From NCBI GenBank assembly GCA_018873225.1, contig JAEILZ010000002.1:3100001-3164000 (forward strand): DNA of 64,000 bases, written 5' to 3'. Shown here one piece after another: positions 15,401-26,491 of this stretch. This DNA is from [Phialemoniopsis] sp. UDSM-2020 (Eukaryota > Ascomycota > Sordariomycetes > Thyridiales > Thyridiaceae). Positions within the stretch are counted from its first letter, which is position 1. Each line of letters starts with the position of its first letter. Under the pieces are notes generated by a model. It was not told the origin of the DNA, did not search any database, and was given only the letters and a program-made list of their open reading frames with translations. The position numbers and the translations under genes are program-made.

Positions 15401-16360
15401 CTTCTCTTCGCTGTCCCAGGACGTCTGAGCGTAGCCGACGACACCGCCAGCAGGGCCGGAGAGAATGGCCTTGAGACCGCTGAACTTGCGGAAGTCAACG
15501 AGGCCACCATCTGACTGCATGAACTCGATGCGTGTGTCGTGGGATTCGAAGCCACCCCTGAAGTTGGCTGAGATGGAGTCAATGTAGAGCTTGATGACGG
15601 GTGTGAGGTAGGCGTCGGCCATGGCGGACATGCCTCTCGGCACAGCATTAATCATGGGCTGGACGGCGGACGAAAGAGTGACAGAGAAGCCCATGTCAGC
15701 TGCAAGCTTGCCCACAGACAGCTCGTGCTCGGGGTAGGCGTATGAGTGGATAAAGACAATGGCGAGAGACCGGTAGCCCAGGTCCCATAACCTCTGGAGC
15801 TGCGACTTGACAGCTTCTGTGTCGGGCTTCTTCATGACGCGGATGGTCTCTCCAGTGATGCCGGCGACAAGCTCAGCATCCTCTGCCGTGGGGAGAGTCT
15901 TGGCAGTCTCTGGGTCCTCGGTGTAGTCCTCCATGGTGACACGCTCGTCCACCTCGACTACCTGCTCATAAAGCACCTCTGGGCGTGCCACTGACAGATC
16001 AAAAATCTTGGGGCGGGACTGGTTGCCAATGAGCAACAGGTCCTTGAAGCCCTTGGTGATGAGAAGCGCCGACCGGGCACCTTTCCTCTCCAGCAGGGCG
16101 TTGGTGGCTACTGTGGTGCCCATGCGAATGGACTCAATGTGGACGAGGTCTAGGAGCTGGCCCCTGGGGTGCGGCTTGCCGGTAGCCAGCTCCAATATCC
16201 TCCTGATGCCCTCGGTGGGTGCATCTTTGTAGTTGGCGGGATCAACCGACAGCAACTTGAGGATGATATCTTCCCTACCGGGGATCGCGGCGTGCACATC
16301 AGTGAACGTGCCACCTCGATCAATAGAGATGCGAATCTTAAGGGGGGTATCGACGGTCAT
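12500..16360 (-). CDS. OXP1: 5-oxoprolinase, ATP-hydrolysing (fused HyuA-HyuB)
   Basis: A single uninterrupted frame of 1286 residues, the size of yeast Oxp1 and animal OPLAH. It should hydrolyse 5-oxo-L-proline to L-glutamate with ATP in the cytosol. The HyuA half (about 1-740) starts with the ATP-binding DRGGTFTDV (14-22), then [14 protein letters not shown] and [13 protein letters not shown]. The HyuB half (from about 745) has [13 protein letters not shown], a GHHADIGG motif and SPGGGAWG near the C-terminus (about 1272). An in-frame codon 19 positions upstream could start translation, but the Met at 16360 gives the family's normal N-terminus. The neighbouring DUF1445 gene, read divergently, may produce the substrate. 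One GATAAG site lies in the shared upstream region. Long antisense frames over this gene are compositional shadows. Confidence 0.96.
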   Translation of the reverse strand: MTVDTPLKIRISIDRGGTFTDVHAAIPGREDIILKLLSVDPANYKDAPTEGIRRILELATGKPHPRGQLLDLVHIESIRMGTTVATNALLERKGARSALLITKGFKDLLLIGNQSRPKIFDLSVARPEVLYEQVVEVDERVTMEDYTEDPETAKTLPTAEDAELVAGITGETIRVMKKPDTEAVKSQLQRLWDLGYRSLAIVFIHSYAYPEHELSVGKLAADMGFSVTLSSAVQPMINAVPRGMSAMADAYLTPVIKLYIDSISANFRGGFESHDTRIEFMQSDGGLVDFRKFSGLKAILSGPAGGVVGYAQTSWDSEEKCPIIGFDMGGTSTDVSRYAGVYDHVFETTTAGISVQSPQLDIHTVAAGGGSILTWRNGLFNVGPESASAHPGPACYRKGGPLTVTDANLFVGRLLPEYFPKVFGPNEDEPLNREVTAQKFQALTEEINEERRKNGHTPFSAEEVAMGFLKVANEGMARPIRALTEARGYETSSHHLACFGGAGGQHACSVADVLSISRVIIHKYSSILSAYGMSLADVVHEVQRPAAVTYCAETESEIQSQLSELVQQAQGELTQQGFSAKQISYNTYLNMRYAGSSSSLMILKGDDWDFKREFETVHKREFGFNFDDKPILVDDIRVRAIGAARSRVEKSPFAQMKAVEGASVAAPAQNGTSRVFFAQGGWAETPIYELQGLPNGARLTGPALVIDKTQTIVVTPGSVATILDSYVVIDLQSDATPQTQQETEFSPIQLSIFGHRFMSIAEQMGRTLQKTAVSTNIKERLDFSCAIFSPDGGLVANAPHVPVHLGSMQFAVRYQHKLWEGKLKDGDVLVSNHPSCGGTHLPDITVITPVFDGDVLAFYVASRGHHADIGGMLPGSMPPTSSALWQEGAAIESTKLVSEGRFNEDEVRRLLLIEPAQYDGCSGSRKLADNVSDLKAQIAANVKGISLIKALITEFGLATVHRYMYAIQTTAELAVRDLMKATVAKFGAEPLEAVDYMDDGTPIKLRITIADDGSAVFDFTGTGPQVLGNTNAPIAITHSAIIYCLRALVASDIPLNQGCLNPIDIRVPDASILSPTKGLAVVGGNVLTSQRITDVVLRAFRACAASQGCCNNLTFGTGGKDPVTGEHKDGFGYYETIAGGAGAGPTWKGTSGVHVHMTNTRITDPEVFEKRYPCILRAFTLREGSGGQGRNPGGDGTVRDIEFRVPVQCSILSERRSRQPYGMEGGGHGASGVNLIVRRDEEGRESTVNMGAKATTKLGKGDRVIIQSPGGGAWGGLEVNGVNGHA

Positions 16361-17569
16361 TTTGTGTATGCTGACAAAGACAAATGGGAGAAAAGAAAGG
16401 ACAAGATCTTGATGCACACGAAAAGCAAAATGCCGGATAGTATGAAGAGAGATTGGGGGTGAGTGAGCGAAGATAAGATGAGGCTGCTCGTTCTTTTAAG
16501 AGGCTAGCTTTCCCGTCGTGCTGGCGGGCTTGCCACTACACGAGACAGCGGGGGTCGACGTCCGATATGAGAAAGGCGACAATGGCCGAACCCATAAGTC
16601 TAGTCTTCGGGCCCCGTAGCTTCTGGTCATCGGCTTGTAGACGGGGTGCCACTTGGAGCAAAGGACTGGGGTTCCGGCAAGGCTTCTTGCGGGAGAGCCA
16701 TTTCGATGCTCACAGACGGGAAATGCGTCCACCAGCCGACCGTAGCACACTCTTCTGCCTACCAATTCCGCGGGTTTTCTCAGGAGCAGGCGATCGATTC
16801 CTAGCTTACGCCGATAGCGCCAGGTGGTTTGGTAATGAATTGGTGAAAACAGAGGCTTTCGCCCATCGGGAATCTCGTCCTGTCCTCTGCTATCATTCCT
16901 CGTCGGGGTGGGTCCCCGACGCTAGCATGGTCAAACAAGAAGTGTACTCAATGCACCGTAACGATTGTGCGATATGAGACCCCAAACTGCTGTGTATTGA
17001 TTGAAAGCCAATTAGACCTCGTGCGATTGTCATTTTCAGGGTAATGGATCCAAAATCTACGGTCCCAAGAGCTAGATACTTGAGGCCAGAGGTGCGTCTG
17101 ATCGGTAATCTGTACGTGCTGTCTGCGCCCAAACACTCCGCTAAGACACCACCATGCCCCCCTGTAATACCTATTCCCGATCACCTGTGGGGTGCCGGCA
17201 CCGGCACCTCTGGCGGGCATGGGCCCCCGCGGGGCGGGCCAAGCAGACGGTCATTCAGAGCGACAACTTCAAGAACAAGGGCAGGGCGGTGTTCAATGTC
17301 CATCTAGAGCGGCCTTGGAAGTCCGCACCTGCGAGACCGGGGTTTCTCAACGAGGCAAAGCAAGTATTGTGTTATCAACACCACTGTTGCATCATCTCTT
17401 GCTTGGTCCTGAATACTAGGATATCCAACCATCAACGCCCTCACTAATACATCTCAACATCCGCACATTTCACTGCCTAGGACGCTGGTCGTCATACGCA
17501 ACTAAATCCCTGACGACTTAGACAGTCATATCACCTGAACATAATACACAACCTCCACCACTTCACACA
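16361..17569. promoter_or_regulatory. Divergent promoter region, oxoprolinase/DUF1445
   Basis: About 1.2 kb separates the divergently read 5-oxoprolinase and DUF1445 genes and could allow shared control. A GATAAG element at 16472-16477 fits the AreA/NIT2 nitrogen-regulator consensus, but a single copy is weak evidence. A G+C-rich GCCGGCACCGGCACC patch lies near 17190-17205. Short frames here have no protein-like features. Confidence 0.45.
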
Positions 17570-18490
17570 ATGTCCTCCACCGTAACCCAGGCAGCGTCCG
17601 CCGCCCCGTCCCTCAAGACGGGCCTCGAGGTCCGCCTCGCCGCCCGCAGCAAGGTCCTCCAGGCGCACACGTCGGGCCTCGCCCCGTCCTACATCCAGGC
17701 CAACCTCATCGTCCTGCCCAGCCGCTACGCCGACGACTTCCGCCTCCTCTGCGCCCGCAACCCGGTCCCCTGCGCCCTCATCGCCGAGTCCACGCAGCCA
17801 GGCTCGTTCTCCTCCCTGAAATCGCACGTCCCGGACAGCTCGGCGGCCGGCAAGACCTCGCCGCTCGAGCTGGCGCGCGACATCGACATACGGCACGACT
17901 TCCCGCGCTACCGCGTCTACCGCGACGGCAAGCTCGTCGAGGAGACGGCCGACCTCGAGGCCGTCTGGACGGACGACCACGTCGCCTTCCTCGTAGGCTG
18001 CTCGTACAGCTTCGAGCAGGCGCTCGCCGACGCCGGGCTGCCGCCCCGGCAGGTTACCCAGGGCCGTAATGTGGCCATGTACAAGACGACCCTTCCGCTG
18101 TGCCCGGCGGGCGTGTTCAAGAACTGCACGTACGTCGTGTCGATGCGGCCGTACAGGGCCGAGGACGTGGAGCGCGTGCGCGACGTGACGCGGCCCTTTG
18201 TCGCAACGCACGGCGAGCCGATCGCCTGGGGTTGGGACGGGGCGCGGCGCTTGGGTATCGAGGACATCACGCGCCAGACCTGGGGGGACCAGTCGCTACG
18301 GCTCGACGGCAATGGGCCCTTTGACGAGAGCGAGCAAGGGTACGTCCCCGTGTTCTGGGGGTGCGGCGTGACGCCGCAGAGCGCCGTGGTGGACGCCGGG
18401 CTGAGCGGGACCATCATGGCGCATGCGCCGGGTTACATGACTGTCCTGGACGTGCGCGACGAGGAGATGTTCCCCGTGTTGAAGAAGTAG
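17570..18490 (+). CDS. DUF1445 / D-glutamate cyclase-type protein
   Basis: An intronless gene of 306 residues. Conserved DUF1445 blocks are all present: GLAPSYIQANLIVLP (about 39-53), MYKTTLPLC...VVSMRP (about 170-196), HGEPIAWGWDGARRLGIEDI, VPVFWGCGVTPQ (about 259-270) and MAHAPGYM near the end. In mammals the DUF1445-containing DGLUCY converts D-glutamate to 5-oxo-D-proline; in Bacillus the DUF1445 protein YcsI is encoded with the PxpABC 5-oxoprolinase. The neighbouring 5-oxoprolinase here makes a role in 5-oxoproline or D-glutamate metabolism likely. Databases often label the family 'putative hydro-lyase'. There is no obvious targeting peptide, so the cytosol is likely. Codons are strongly C/G-ending, as in the neighbouring genes. 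The lack of introns and mainly bacterial distribution of the family leave transfer from bacteria possible. Confidence 0.9.
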   Translation: MSSTVTQAASAAPSLKTGLEVRLAARSKVLQAHTSGLAPSYIQANLIVLPSRYADDFRLLCARNPVPCALIAESTQPGSFSSLKSHVPDSSAAGKTSPLELARDIDIRHDFPRYRVYRDGKLVEETADLEAVWTDDHVAFLVGCSYSFEQALADAGLPPRQVTQGRNVAMYKTTLPLCPAGVFKNCTYVVSMRPYRAEDVERVRDVTRPFVATHGEPIAWGWDGARRLGIEDITRQTWGDQSLRLDGNGPFDESEQGYVPVFWGCGVTPQSAVVDAGLSGTIMAHAPGYMTVLDVRDEEMFPVLKK

Positions 18491-18616
18491 ATGACTCCCT
18501 GTTTGAGATAGTATTTTGATATGAAGAATGAATAATCATGACATGTATTCCGGTCCAAAGCTGCTAATATTCCAAAACGTTATACAAATCATTCGTCGTT
18601 CCCATCTCTCAGGGAA

Positions 18617-20863
18617 TCATCCCACCTGATTGAGGCTGTCCAGCCCGCCGCCATCGACAGCCATCTGCGTCGCCTGCGTCCACTGCGTGAGATCATAGCC
18701 CGCAGGGTCCGCAAACCCTTCCTCCCAGAGCATAAAGTCGTCATCACTGGCGCCCGCGACGCCGCCGCTACCGCCAGCGCCGCCGAGGGCGGCGTCGACA
18801 TCGACATCGTAAAACATGTCGCCGAGCGCGTTGGCTACTAGCGGGAACGTCGGCATCTCGGCGCCGCCTGCCGACCCAAAATTGCCCATCAGCCCGCCGA
18901 TGCCCACATCGGTGCCGCCAACGTTGGGCATATGACCCAGCATCAACATACCAGCTTGACCCTGAGCTGGATTCCTGGTGCCCACCGCCGTCGGCGCCAC
19001 AGTGCCGCTCGCCGAGGAGGTCGACGCTGGTGTAGTAGCCGCCGCAAATGGTGTCATCACAGTACCCAGTCCAGCCGAGGAATCAGGCATCAGGATCGAC
19101 TTGAGATGCGCCAGCAGCTCATATCGCGCGCCCATGTGGCTATTGCCCCTCTGCGCCATGCCGCGCAACAGGTCCAGCCCGGCGTTCATGGCCAGCGTGT
19201 TGGGCACGCTAGTCGGGAACGCGCCGCATACCATGACGAGCACGATGGCGGCGCTGAACGCGTGCTCGCCGTCCATGTAGCCGTACGTGGCGACGAGGTC
19301 GCGCTGCGCCGCGATGGTCATCATGTTGATCGTGTCCTGTGCCGCCGAGATACACATCTCGATGACGCGGATCGTCGTCTGCGACAGGCCGGCCTTCCAG
19401 TCCTGCTGCTCCTTGGCCGTGCTGCCCGGCGGGCTCGTCTTGAGGCGTCGCTGGACCACGTGGAATAGCAGGGGGCGCGCAGTCATGTTGATACATTGGT
19501 AGTAGTGCAAGAATGTTGAAACCGACTCGCGTGAGATGCTCAACTTGGCCGGGTCGAAGCGCAGGCCCTCGGGCAGCTCGCGATGCCACTTGGAGAGTGA
19601 CATCATAATGCTTCTCACCGATGCCATGAGGCGACTGCCTGACTTTGGCGTTTTGCGGTAGATGAAGCTGAGCACTTCGCCCAGAATGCGTGACAGCTCC
19701 GTGTAGTGTCGGAGCACGACTGCCGGACAGTACTCTGGCTCGCTAGGTAGTTTGGAAGGCATGGCGATGCCAATGTCCTCGTCTTGAATGGTGAGGGGAT
19801 TGCCCGACTTGACCGACACTATGCGGTCAAGACTGTAGATGCTCCACCACACACGCCGTCTGTGTTCCTTTGTAGTCTCATCCAGACCAGGCCCAGACAC
19901 CTCCTGATGAAGGCCTAGTGATATGGCCATGCGTAGGGCCATACCAATATAGAGAAAGGCGGCGTCGCGGCGGTTCATGTTTTGCATGAAGTAGCCGACG
20001 TAAGCGAGGGTCTCGACGCACAATATTGACCCTTCCTCATGCGCATCGGGGAGGAGGTCCAATGCCGCCGTGAAGTAGTCGAACCCAGGAGGGCCTTTGA
20101 AGTCGATCCATTGGTTGATCGAATAAAGCTGGCCAAAAGCCAGGATCATCAGCACCTTGGCGTATGCAAGACATGCCTCCTTGTCTGAAGTGTCCGGTGG
20201 GCCTCGATACGCCTCGAGAAGCAGCTCCTCGAAAGTTACGGGGTCGGTAAAGAAGAAGATGGTGCCAATGTAAGTGTACTGCGCGGCGAATAGGCGCCGT
20301 GCAATGTCCATCGGTGGTAGTCTGGCCCTGCTTCGTAGGGCGAATCGCCGTGACGGAAGAGCTCCAGGGTCGTAAAAGTTCGCATTCAGATCAAGGCTAC
20401 CATCATCTCCGTAAAGACCCGACAGCTTCCGTACACTTCGCAGAAAGTTGTCAGATGATCCCGGACCCTTGAAACTAACGGAGGGCCTTCCTGGCACATT
20501 GACACTTAGGTGCGTGAATGGTTCAAGAAGTGGCAATTTGTCCTCGATCTCTTCGTCGTCGTCTCCTCCATTGAATGGCCTAGTCCGCATCGGCACAGAC
20601 ATAGGTGCCGTCTGGACCTGATCTGCTTTCAAGGCCTCATACTCCTTGACTTTTGATTCGAGTTCCCTGAGGTAGCTTTCATTGATGGTGATCTTTCGGG
20701 CCTCCTCGTACACACACTCAAGTCCGCTGTCACGGCATCTTGAGCATTGGGGCCGCTCCTTGGAGCAGCCTGACCGGCGCTGCCTGCAGCGCAAACAGGC
20801 GACGGGCCGGATGGATGTTGTGTCGGATATTGTTGATCCAGGTGAGTTGGAGTTAGCAGCCAT
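18617..20863 (-). CDS. Zn2Cys6 transcription factor with fungal_trans domain
   Basis: A single frame of 748 residues. The N-terminus has a complete Zn2Cys6 cluster with Cys at 23, 26, 33, 40, 43 and 50, followed by a short coiled-coil-like segment (about 62-80, NESYLRELESKVKEYE). The middle (about 190-460) is a fungal_trans regulatory domain, with RRRVWWSIYSLDRIVSVKSG as the typical block. The C-terminus is rich in Gly, Ala and acidic residues and may activate transcription. It is a nuclear DNA-binding regulator. It ends 127 bp from the DUF1445 gene, converging on it, so it may be the pathway-specific regulator of the 5-oxoproline group; that is inference from position only. Confidence 0.92.
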   Translation of the reverse strand: MAANSNSPGSTISDTTSIRPVACLRCRQRRSGCSKERPQCSRCRDSGLECVYEEARKITINESYLRELESKVKEYEALKADQVQTAPMSVPMRTRPFNGGDDDEEIEDKLPLLEPFTHLSVNVPGRPSVSFKGPGSSDNFLRSVRKLSGLYGDDGSLDLNANFYDPGALPSRRFALRSRARLPPMDIARRLFAAQYTYIGTIFFFTDPVTFEELLLEAYRGPPDTSDKEACLAYAKVLMILAFGQLYSINQWIDFKGPPGFDYFTAALDLLPDAHEEGSILCVETLAYVGYFMQNMNRRDAAFLYIGMALRMAISLGLHQEVSGPGLDETTKEHRRRVWWSIYSLDRIVSVKSGNPLTIQDEDIGIAMPSKLPSEPEYCPAVVLRHYTELSRILGEVLSFIYRKTPKSGSRLMASVRSIMMSLSKWHRELPEGLRFDPAKLSISRESVSTFLHYYQCINMTARPLLFHVVQRRLKTSPPGSTAKEQQDWKAGLSQTTIRVIEMCISAAQDTINMMTIAAQRDLVATYGYMDGEHAFSAAIVLVMVCGAFPTSVPNTLAMNAGLDLLRGMAQRGNSHMGARYELLAHLKSILMPDSSAGLGTVMTPFAAATTPASTSSASGTVAPTAVGTRNPAQGQAGMLMLGHMPNVGGTDVGIGGLMGNFGSAGGAEMPTFPLVANALGDMFYDVDVDAALGGAGGSGGVAGASDDDFMLWEEGFADPAGYDLTQWTQATQMAVDGGGLDSLNQVG

Positions 20864-21917
20864 GTCGCACAGGTGATAAGTGGTCGTTCATGCAGGGTTT
20901 GAACAAGGGGTCTGTCTGGTGTGGGCGGAAGCGTGCGATGGACTCCATCAGCACTGACCAGAACGCCCCGCGGTGGCAAGACGGTCCTTAAATGTGATGG
21001 CTGTCCTGCCGTGATGTGTGAAATCTTAAGAGTCACCTGCAAGGATCTGAGCGTCTCATGCACTCACAAGACTCAGCTGAAGTCTTGCAGCCTGTATTAG
21101 GGTCTGTGTTGTCGTTCTTGGTCGAGATGAGAAGGCTGAGTTGCAAGCCTGCATTGTCCGAAGGCGTGGGATGTGGGTTGGTGTGACCCCAATCTCAGGG
21201 TGCTTGATGCATATGGGGAGTGCGAATCAGGGTGGTGGAGACTGCAGAAAACGCCTATCATCGCTGTTCTTCCCCGCCAGCTTCCAGCGTTCTGTCCGCT
21301 AAGCTTGATCGGGAATTAGGCCTTGTGGAGGCGGCGTTTAGCGCCGAAACACCGTCAACTGCGATTTCGGGGTCCTTCAGCCATCCCCAGGTTGATCCCG
21401 CATGCTTGGCTTCTGCATGGCAGAATCTTATAAGATATCCCACAGAACCTCAGCTGAAGGAAAGAGCAATCGCCCTCTCAAAACCGTCGGAAAAGATATG
21501 GGGAGAAGCCCAAAGAGCTACCCAGGTACCTAGAGTCTACCAGACACAACTGATGCCGTTAGTTCCCAAGGATCCGTTCAACAATCGTGTGAAGCCAGCC
21601 GTACAATGAGTGAGCTGTAGGATGATCATCGTGCAAGATCAATCAATAGATGCAGAATTGGTAAGAATTGCATTACCACTTGACAGTGTCTTGAACCGCA
21701 ATGCTATGATGCTGTTCTCAAGCCTTTGACGTGCAGGCGGACTAGATGCCCGATGATTGACACGCAACCGGCCGCTTACAGGGCGTAGTCGGACTTTTCA
21801 TTGGGTGAAGGATGATATCATGGCGTGGCTTATCTTTGCTACATGCCCTGTACCCCGGGTCTGCTGCCCGCCCCAGCCAGCCACTGATTCACATCTGGTG
21901 ACATGATCAGTCTGCCG
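20864..21917. other. Intergenic, upstream of the Zn2Cys6 regulator
   Basis: About 1 kb between two regulators on the same strand. It should carry the promoter of the gene ending at 18617 and the 3' end of the gene ending at 21918. An open frame of 129 codons at 21220-21609 on the + strand has no recognisable features and is not called. Confidence 0.4.
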
Positions 21918-24219
21918 TCACGATCCGAAATGATTCCAGGTGCTCGTCCAATTCTGAGGGATTCCCATGTCAAGGTTCGCTTCCAGCGCCGTGTCGATAG
22001 CGCCTAGGTCGAAGTTGGGGTCAAAGTACCCAAACAGGTCGACATCCACGTCCAGATTGTCCAAAATTGCCGGATCGAAAGGCTCCATCTCGGCGTTTAA
22101 CGGCAGCGGGTTGGGTTGGGGAACAAGACCTAGTGGTCCCGGCTCAGCCGACTTGTGCTCCCGAACACCATTCACCATCCCGTCTTCCCCGCGTTGGCCA
22201 CCGGCGGAGTCGGCTCTGCCACCAGCGTCGCTGGATCCCTGCTCCGGCTCCTCCCGTACAAGAGTGCAGGCCGTCTTATTCATCTCCCGCAAAATGGTCT
22301 CTCCGAGCTGTACATTGAGCCTGGCGCTCGAGTAGACGTCGCCGTACTTTTTCAACACCGTTACGATCTCCTTGAACGAAGCAGTGGCACGCGCCCTGAA
22401 CATCGGGGTCTTGCTGTAGCGCATCTTACGGTACTGCACCGTCAAAGCGAGAGAGACGGCATAAGGGACGAAAGGGAGCGGAGCAATGTCCTCATTTTGA
22501 ACGGCCCAGACGATACGATCCGCAGACAGGGATCGCCGCGGGTTGATTACCGGGTGGGGGAGGTGCGATGTATCGTCTGTCGCCGAGGTATCGGAGAAGT
22601 CGCTGAAGGGCTGGCGACAAGAGAGCACGCACACGGCGTGATAGAATACCTCGATTGTAGCTGTCGTCCAAAGTCAGCGACCGAGAAGATTCCTGTGGGA
22701 TCGCCGGAAAACATGAGCCATACCTAGGATTTTAGTTGGCAGCTTGGTAGCGCCTTCCTGTGTAATGAGAGCTTCGAATATGGGGATGTCAATGTACTGA
22801 AACGGCTTCCTTGGGCGATAGAGCTCGATGATCTTGTCAAGAGACTGAACCACGCGGAGGAACAAACGTGACGCCGGCGGCTGCCACTTGATATGTTCGT
22901 CGATGTCTCTGTCATTGTCTCGCTCGTGCATGATGCAAGGGCGCGAGTACCATGAGGAGCCGACCCGATCCACCGCCCACACAGCCAAGAACAATGACTC
23001 GATGTTCTCAGCCTTCTTCGGGCATCGGTACCCAAGAAGATGCGCGCCAAGATTATGGAGATGATGTGCCGCTTGCGTGCAGAGGAATGACGCCTTGCTT
23101 CTCTCCTTTGCAGTCGTCGGTTGGAAGTAAAAGGCCATCATCACCAAAACCCGGATGAGATCTACCCGATAAGAGATCAGTTCGCCATCGGTGACTGCTA
23201 TGATGGCCTCGGAAAGGCGGCGTCGGAAGTCTCGAGCTTTGAGGAGGGGTCCATCGGGGCGAAGCCTGAGGTGCTTGGACATCTTGGGGTTCGTCGCCGC
23301 GGCAAAAGCGATGACTTGTCTCATCACCGTAATGTACACCGTCGGTGCTCCCTCCCAATTGAGGTCAGACTCGACAAACACCGGCAGTATAGGGTGAATT
23401 TCCTCCAGAAACAGAGCCTTCAGCGCCTTGAAGTCCGCATCAGGGGGCATCAGCGAAAGGCACTCATCCCAGAGGTAGTCATTCTTTGCCCTCTCATAGG
23501 CCAAGGCCTTGTCAGATTTGAGAGATCCACCGGCGTCAGACCGATGAATGGTCGGCTTTTGTTCCGGGCTGGATATCCTAGGGATGGTGTTGGGGATAAT
23601 TGGGGCGGCCTCTGACTGTTCAGGGGCGATCCACGTGCCAATATCGCTTTTCGATCGGTACGAAGACTCGTTGATCTTGTGTGCAGGAGCAGTGGCTTGG
23701 ATGAACATCCCTTCGGGATTCATATCACAAACAAAGCGTGATGAGAGCTCAACCAGCTGTGAGGCGGCTTCCTGAGATGCGTCCTCATCCCGCTCATGGA
23801 CCGAACCGTTGATGTCCGGCGAGCCGGACTGGCGGAAGCCATTTGCCTTTTGCGGTGTAAGGCGTTGTTGTTTCTGGGGGCGAGCTGTGGACGTATCGTG
23901 GTCTCCTTCGGTCTGTGCCGCATCATTATGGATGCATCGTTTCTTACGCCGCGCGTCAGTACGTGGAAGCAGGAGGAACCTCGCCATCGATAGACAGAAA
24001 ACGCAAGTACAATCCGTGGAATGAGAGCTATGAAGAAAAGACCATGGAGCCACCCCATGCGAACGGCGAGATAAGAAGATGGATATGGAACAAGCCTACC
24101 TTCCTCTTGCGACAGGCAACGCAGGCATGTTGGACCTGCTTCCGCTTCAACGGAAGGCCGTCGGCGTCGGAGGCCACGAATTTGACCATCGAGGGCGCCG
24201 TTGCCGACGCGGCCGCCAT
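21918..24219 (-). CDS. Zn-cluster transcription factor with incomplete cluster
   Basis: Three exons read from the right: 24219-24100, 23942-22724 and 22660-21918, giving 693 residues. The 63-nt second intron is clear (GTATGG...GACAG). The 157-nt first intron is inferred, because joining at 23942 restores CX2CX6C (Cys 33, 36 and 43, with RKRKKR between the second and third). After Cys 43 the usual CX2CX6C second half is missing, and no further Cys occurs until a conserved-looking SSRFVCDMNPEG block. A fungal_trans-like regulatory region follows (IHPILPVFVES, then about 200 residues), and the tail is acidic and Asp/Pro-rich. Probably a nuclear regulator of unknown targets. The first exon junction is the weakest part of the model. 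Confidence 0.75.
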
Positions 24220-25580
24220 GGCTAAGTGCGGAGATGCCAAAGTCTGGCTAATGCGATGCGGCTTGGGATAAGCGGCGGTGTTGTGGAGATGACAATCACT
24301 CTCTTGACCCTCCGCGGGACGCAGTGTCGGGATGTTCGGGCGGGACAGCTACCGGCTGGCGGTGGATGCCAGGTAGGGCGACGGGCGTCATACACTGACA
24401 GGCAATGCAGTCACTGGAATGCAGTAAGCACTCAAATGCCTTCAGATCAGCTCTGCAGCGTTTCAAGGGCTTGGACAGCACGAATATCGACGTCTGGCGG
24501 AGCGACGCTGGGGTGTGTTTTGAGATCCAAAGTTTCCAAATTGCGCAAGTCCGAATGGTGTGCCAAAAATTACGTAGTAGCCATGCCGCGAGGTCCCGGC
24601 CCGCAAAACACTAGCGCGCAAACTTTGCTAATATATATACCCTTTCTCGCCCCATAAAGACGCGTGGCCGCATGTACTTCTGATAGGACTCTTAGCTTGA
24701 CAAACTTGACCCTTTTCAGCAAGTCCGCCCTGTTGACTTTTTGCCCACAAAATCACACCAGACAGCTTCACCCACGGCATCCTGCAGGCAATTATCATGG
24801 CAGTATCCACAGGCTTTGACCGGTTAAGATGTTCGATTCCCCTTGGTGTACTTACCTCTACGGACTTAATTAGTGTCGATGGAAAAGGATGCAGGAAACA
24901 GATCCGGACTATGGTCAGGATGTCCAGGTCAGTCTCAACTGGGCAGGAGCACGGATTCATTCACTCCAGTCGCCCATTCCTAAACACATCGACACTCTCT
25001 GTAACTTCCCGAGTTACTTTCTTGCATTTTCTCGCTCTTCCAGTAGAAAAGCCTCAAGATTGTACGCAAACAGCAAGACACAAGAGCTGTACCAAAATAG
25101 TAAACTTGGGCAAAAAGATCAAAAACTTACAGCACCGAGGATTCCCCAGTCGTCACCGACCTGAGTACTGATTCGGCGATTGGTAGCTTGTCTATGGGAG
25201 AGCGGACGGGATCCCGAATTCTCTACCATCTATGGCCGTAAGTGAAAGCTCATGTTCTTGCTTGGTTCATATCTCTATGCCGTGGGCAAGGAAAACATGA
25301 CATCTTGGCTAGATGAGGTCGCCAACCAAGGCAATAGAAGATAGACGAGGCCAACCTAATCAACGACGCAGTATGACATAGCCGGACAGTGATGTTGACA
25401 TTGTTCTTATTGCACAATGGTAAAAACTAAACCAGAAGGTATCGACGCGGTAACACAAGTCTATATCGGTATATCCATCCAGAAAGCCTTAGGAATAAGA
25501 AAGCTCATATCATCATAACTCCAATCTCAATCACAGCTTCTTTATTTCGCCTCCATTCATCCAGCCCACTCTTCCTACAC
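24220..25580. other. Intergenic, no gene recognised
   Basis: This 1.36 kb holds the promoter of the regulator starting at 24219 and the 3' flank of the membrane protein gene. TATATATA at 24632-24639 lies in a T/A-rich stretch. Open frames up to 143 codons have no signal peptide, domain or splice structure, and I see no gene. Confidence 0.4.
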
Positions 25581-26491
25581 TTAGTACCTCGTCTGTTGCA
25601 CCTGAACATTTCCCGCGCCGCCCTTGCTCTCCTCATCCTCCTGGCTGCCTGACCGGCCGCCGTTGGCCTGCAACATCTCAGCCGGCAACTTGGCAAGCGT
25701 GAGGCCCGTGCCGACGCAGAAAGCCACGACGATGATTTCCTCAAGCACCGACATGCACAGGTAGATCGTCGGGTCGCCGTTGAACGAGTTGAAGCGCGAG
25801 TCGCCGGCGAACTGGGCCACGAGGGCATACGCCAGGCGCACGGCGATGAGCGGCGCGCACGCAGCGAAGCAGTAGAGCAGGCGGGCTTCTCCGCGAGGCA
25901 GGCTGCCGGCGTTGCGGCGCTGGTGCCGGAAGAGGTGGACGAAGATGCCGCAGGCGGCGACGTAGATGGCGGTGAAGAGGCAGACGCCGGCCTTCATGAA
26001 GTTGTTGGGGGTCAGGGGCGAGGACGAGTTGGCGGCGTGTGTGCCGCCGTAGATGGAGATGGAGATGCCGACCATGGAGACGAGACTGAGGAGGCCGAAG
26101 TGCTTGGCCGTGATCTTGGTGGTGAGGAAGCGGTTACTATGGCAGGTAGGGATAGGTCAGTATTCTTTTCTTCTCTCAAGATGAATATGATGAGCAAGTG
26201 GAGGACTTACACCCTGGCCAGGAGACCCAGGTTCAGCACAGTCAGGGGCGAGATACCGACGGCTTCGCAGATGAGGGCACCGCCGTAGACGGAACGACTC
26301 GCGTAGTGAATGGTAGCTAGCTGGAAGCTGCCGCCGATGAGACGGAGGAGAGAGAAGGTGATGAGGATCAGCCAGCCGGAGCTCCTGTTGAAACCGTGTC
26401 GGCTGCACAGCAAGATGCCGCATCCAAGGTAGACGGCAAAAAAGACGATCTGGAGAATGGCAAGGCCATCACGGTAGGTGACTCCGGACAT
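25581..26491 (-). CDS. DUF7702-like seven-helix membrane protein
   Basis: Two exons (26491-26211 and 26136-25581) joined across a 74-nt intron (GTAAGT...ATAG) give 278 residues. About seven hydrophobic segments span the protein. The N-terminal half carries the block RHGFNRSSGWLILITFSLLR, which I recognise from the fungal DUF7702 family of integral membrane proteins. The last 30 or so residues are polar and Gly/Glu-rich and probably cytoplasmic. No enzymatic or transport motif is visible and the function is unknown. Confidence 0.85.

Noticed and set aside
13247..15514. Long + strand frames (439 and 292 codons) opposite the 5-oxoprolinase gene
   Set aside because: Their composition (Gly/Val/Asp/Arg-rich, no domains) is that of an antisense shadow of a G+C-biased gene.
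16361..16417. Upstream extension of the 5-oxoprolinase start
   Set aside because: The extra 19 residues are absent from family members of this exact length; Met at 16360 fits better.
21220..21609. 129-codon + strand frame between two regulators
   Set aside because: No domain, signal peptide or codon bias; lies in a promoter region.
24828..24841. GTTCGATTCC, a B-box-like string
   Set aside because: No T-stem pairing, acceptor stem or A box in the right place.
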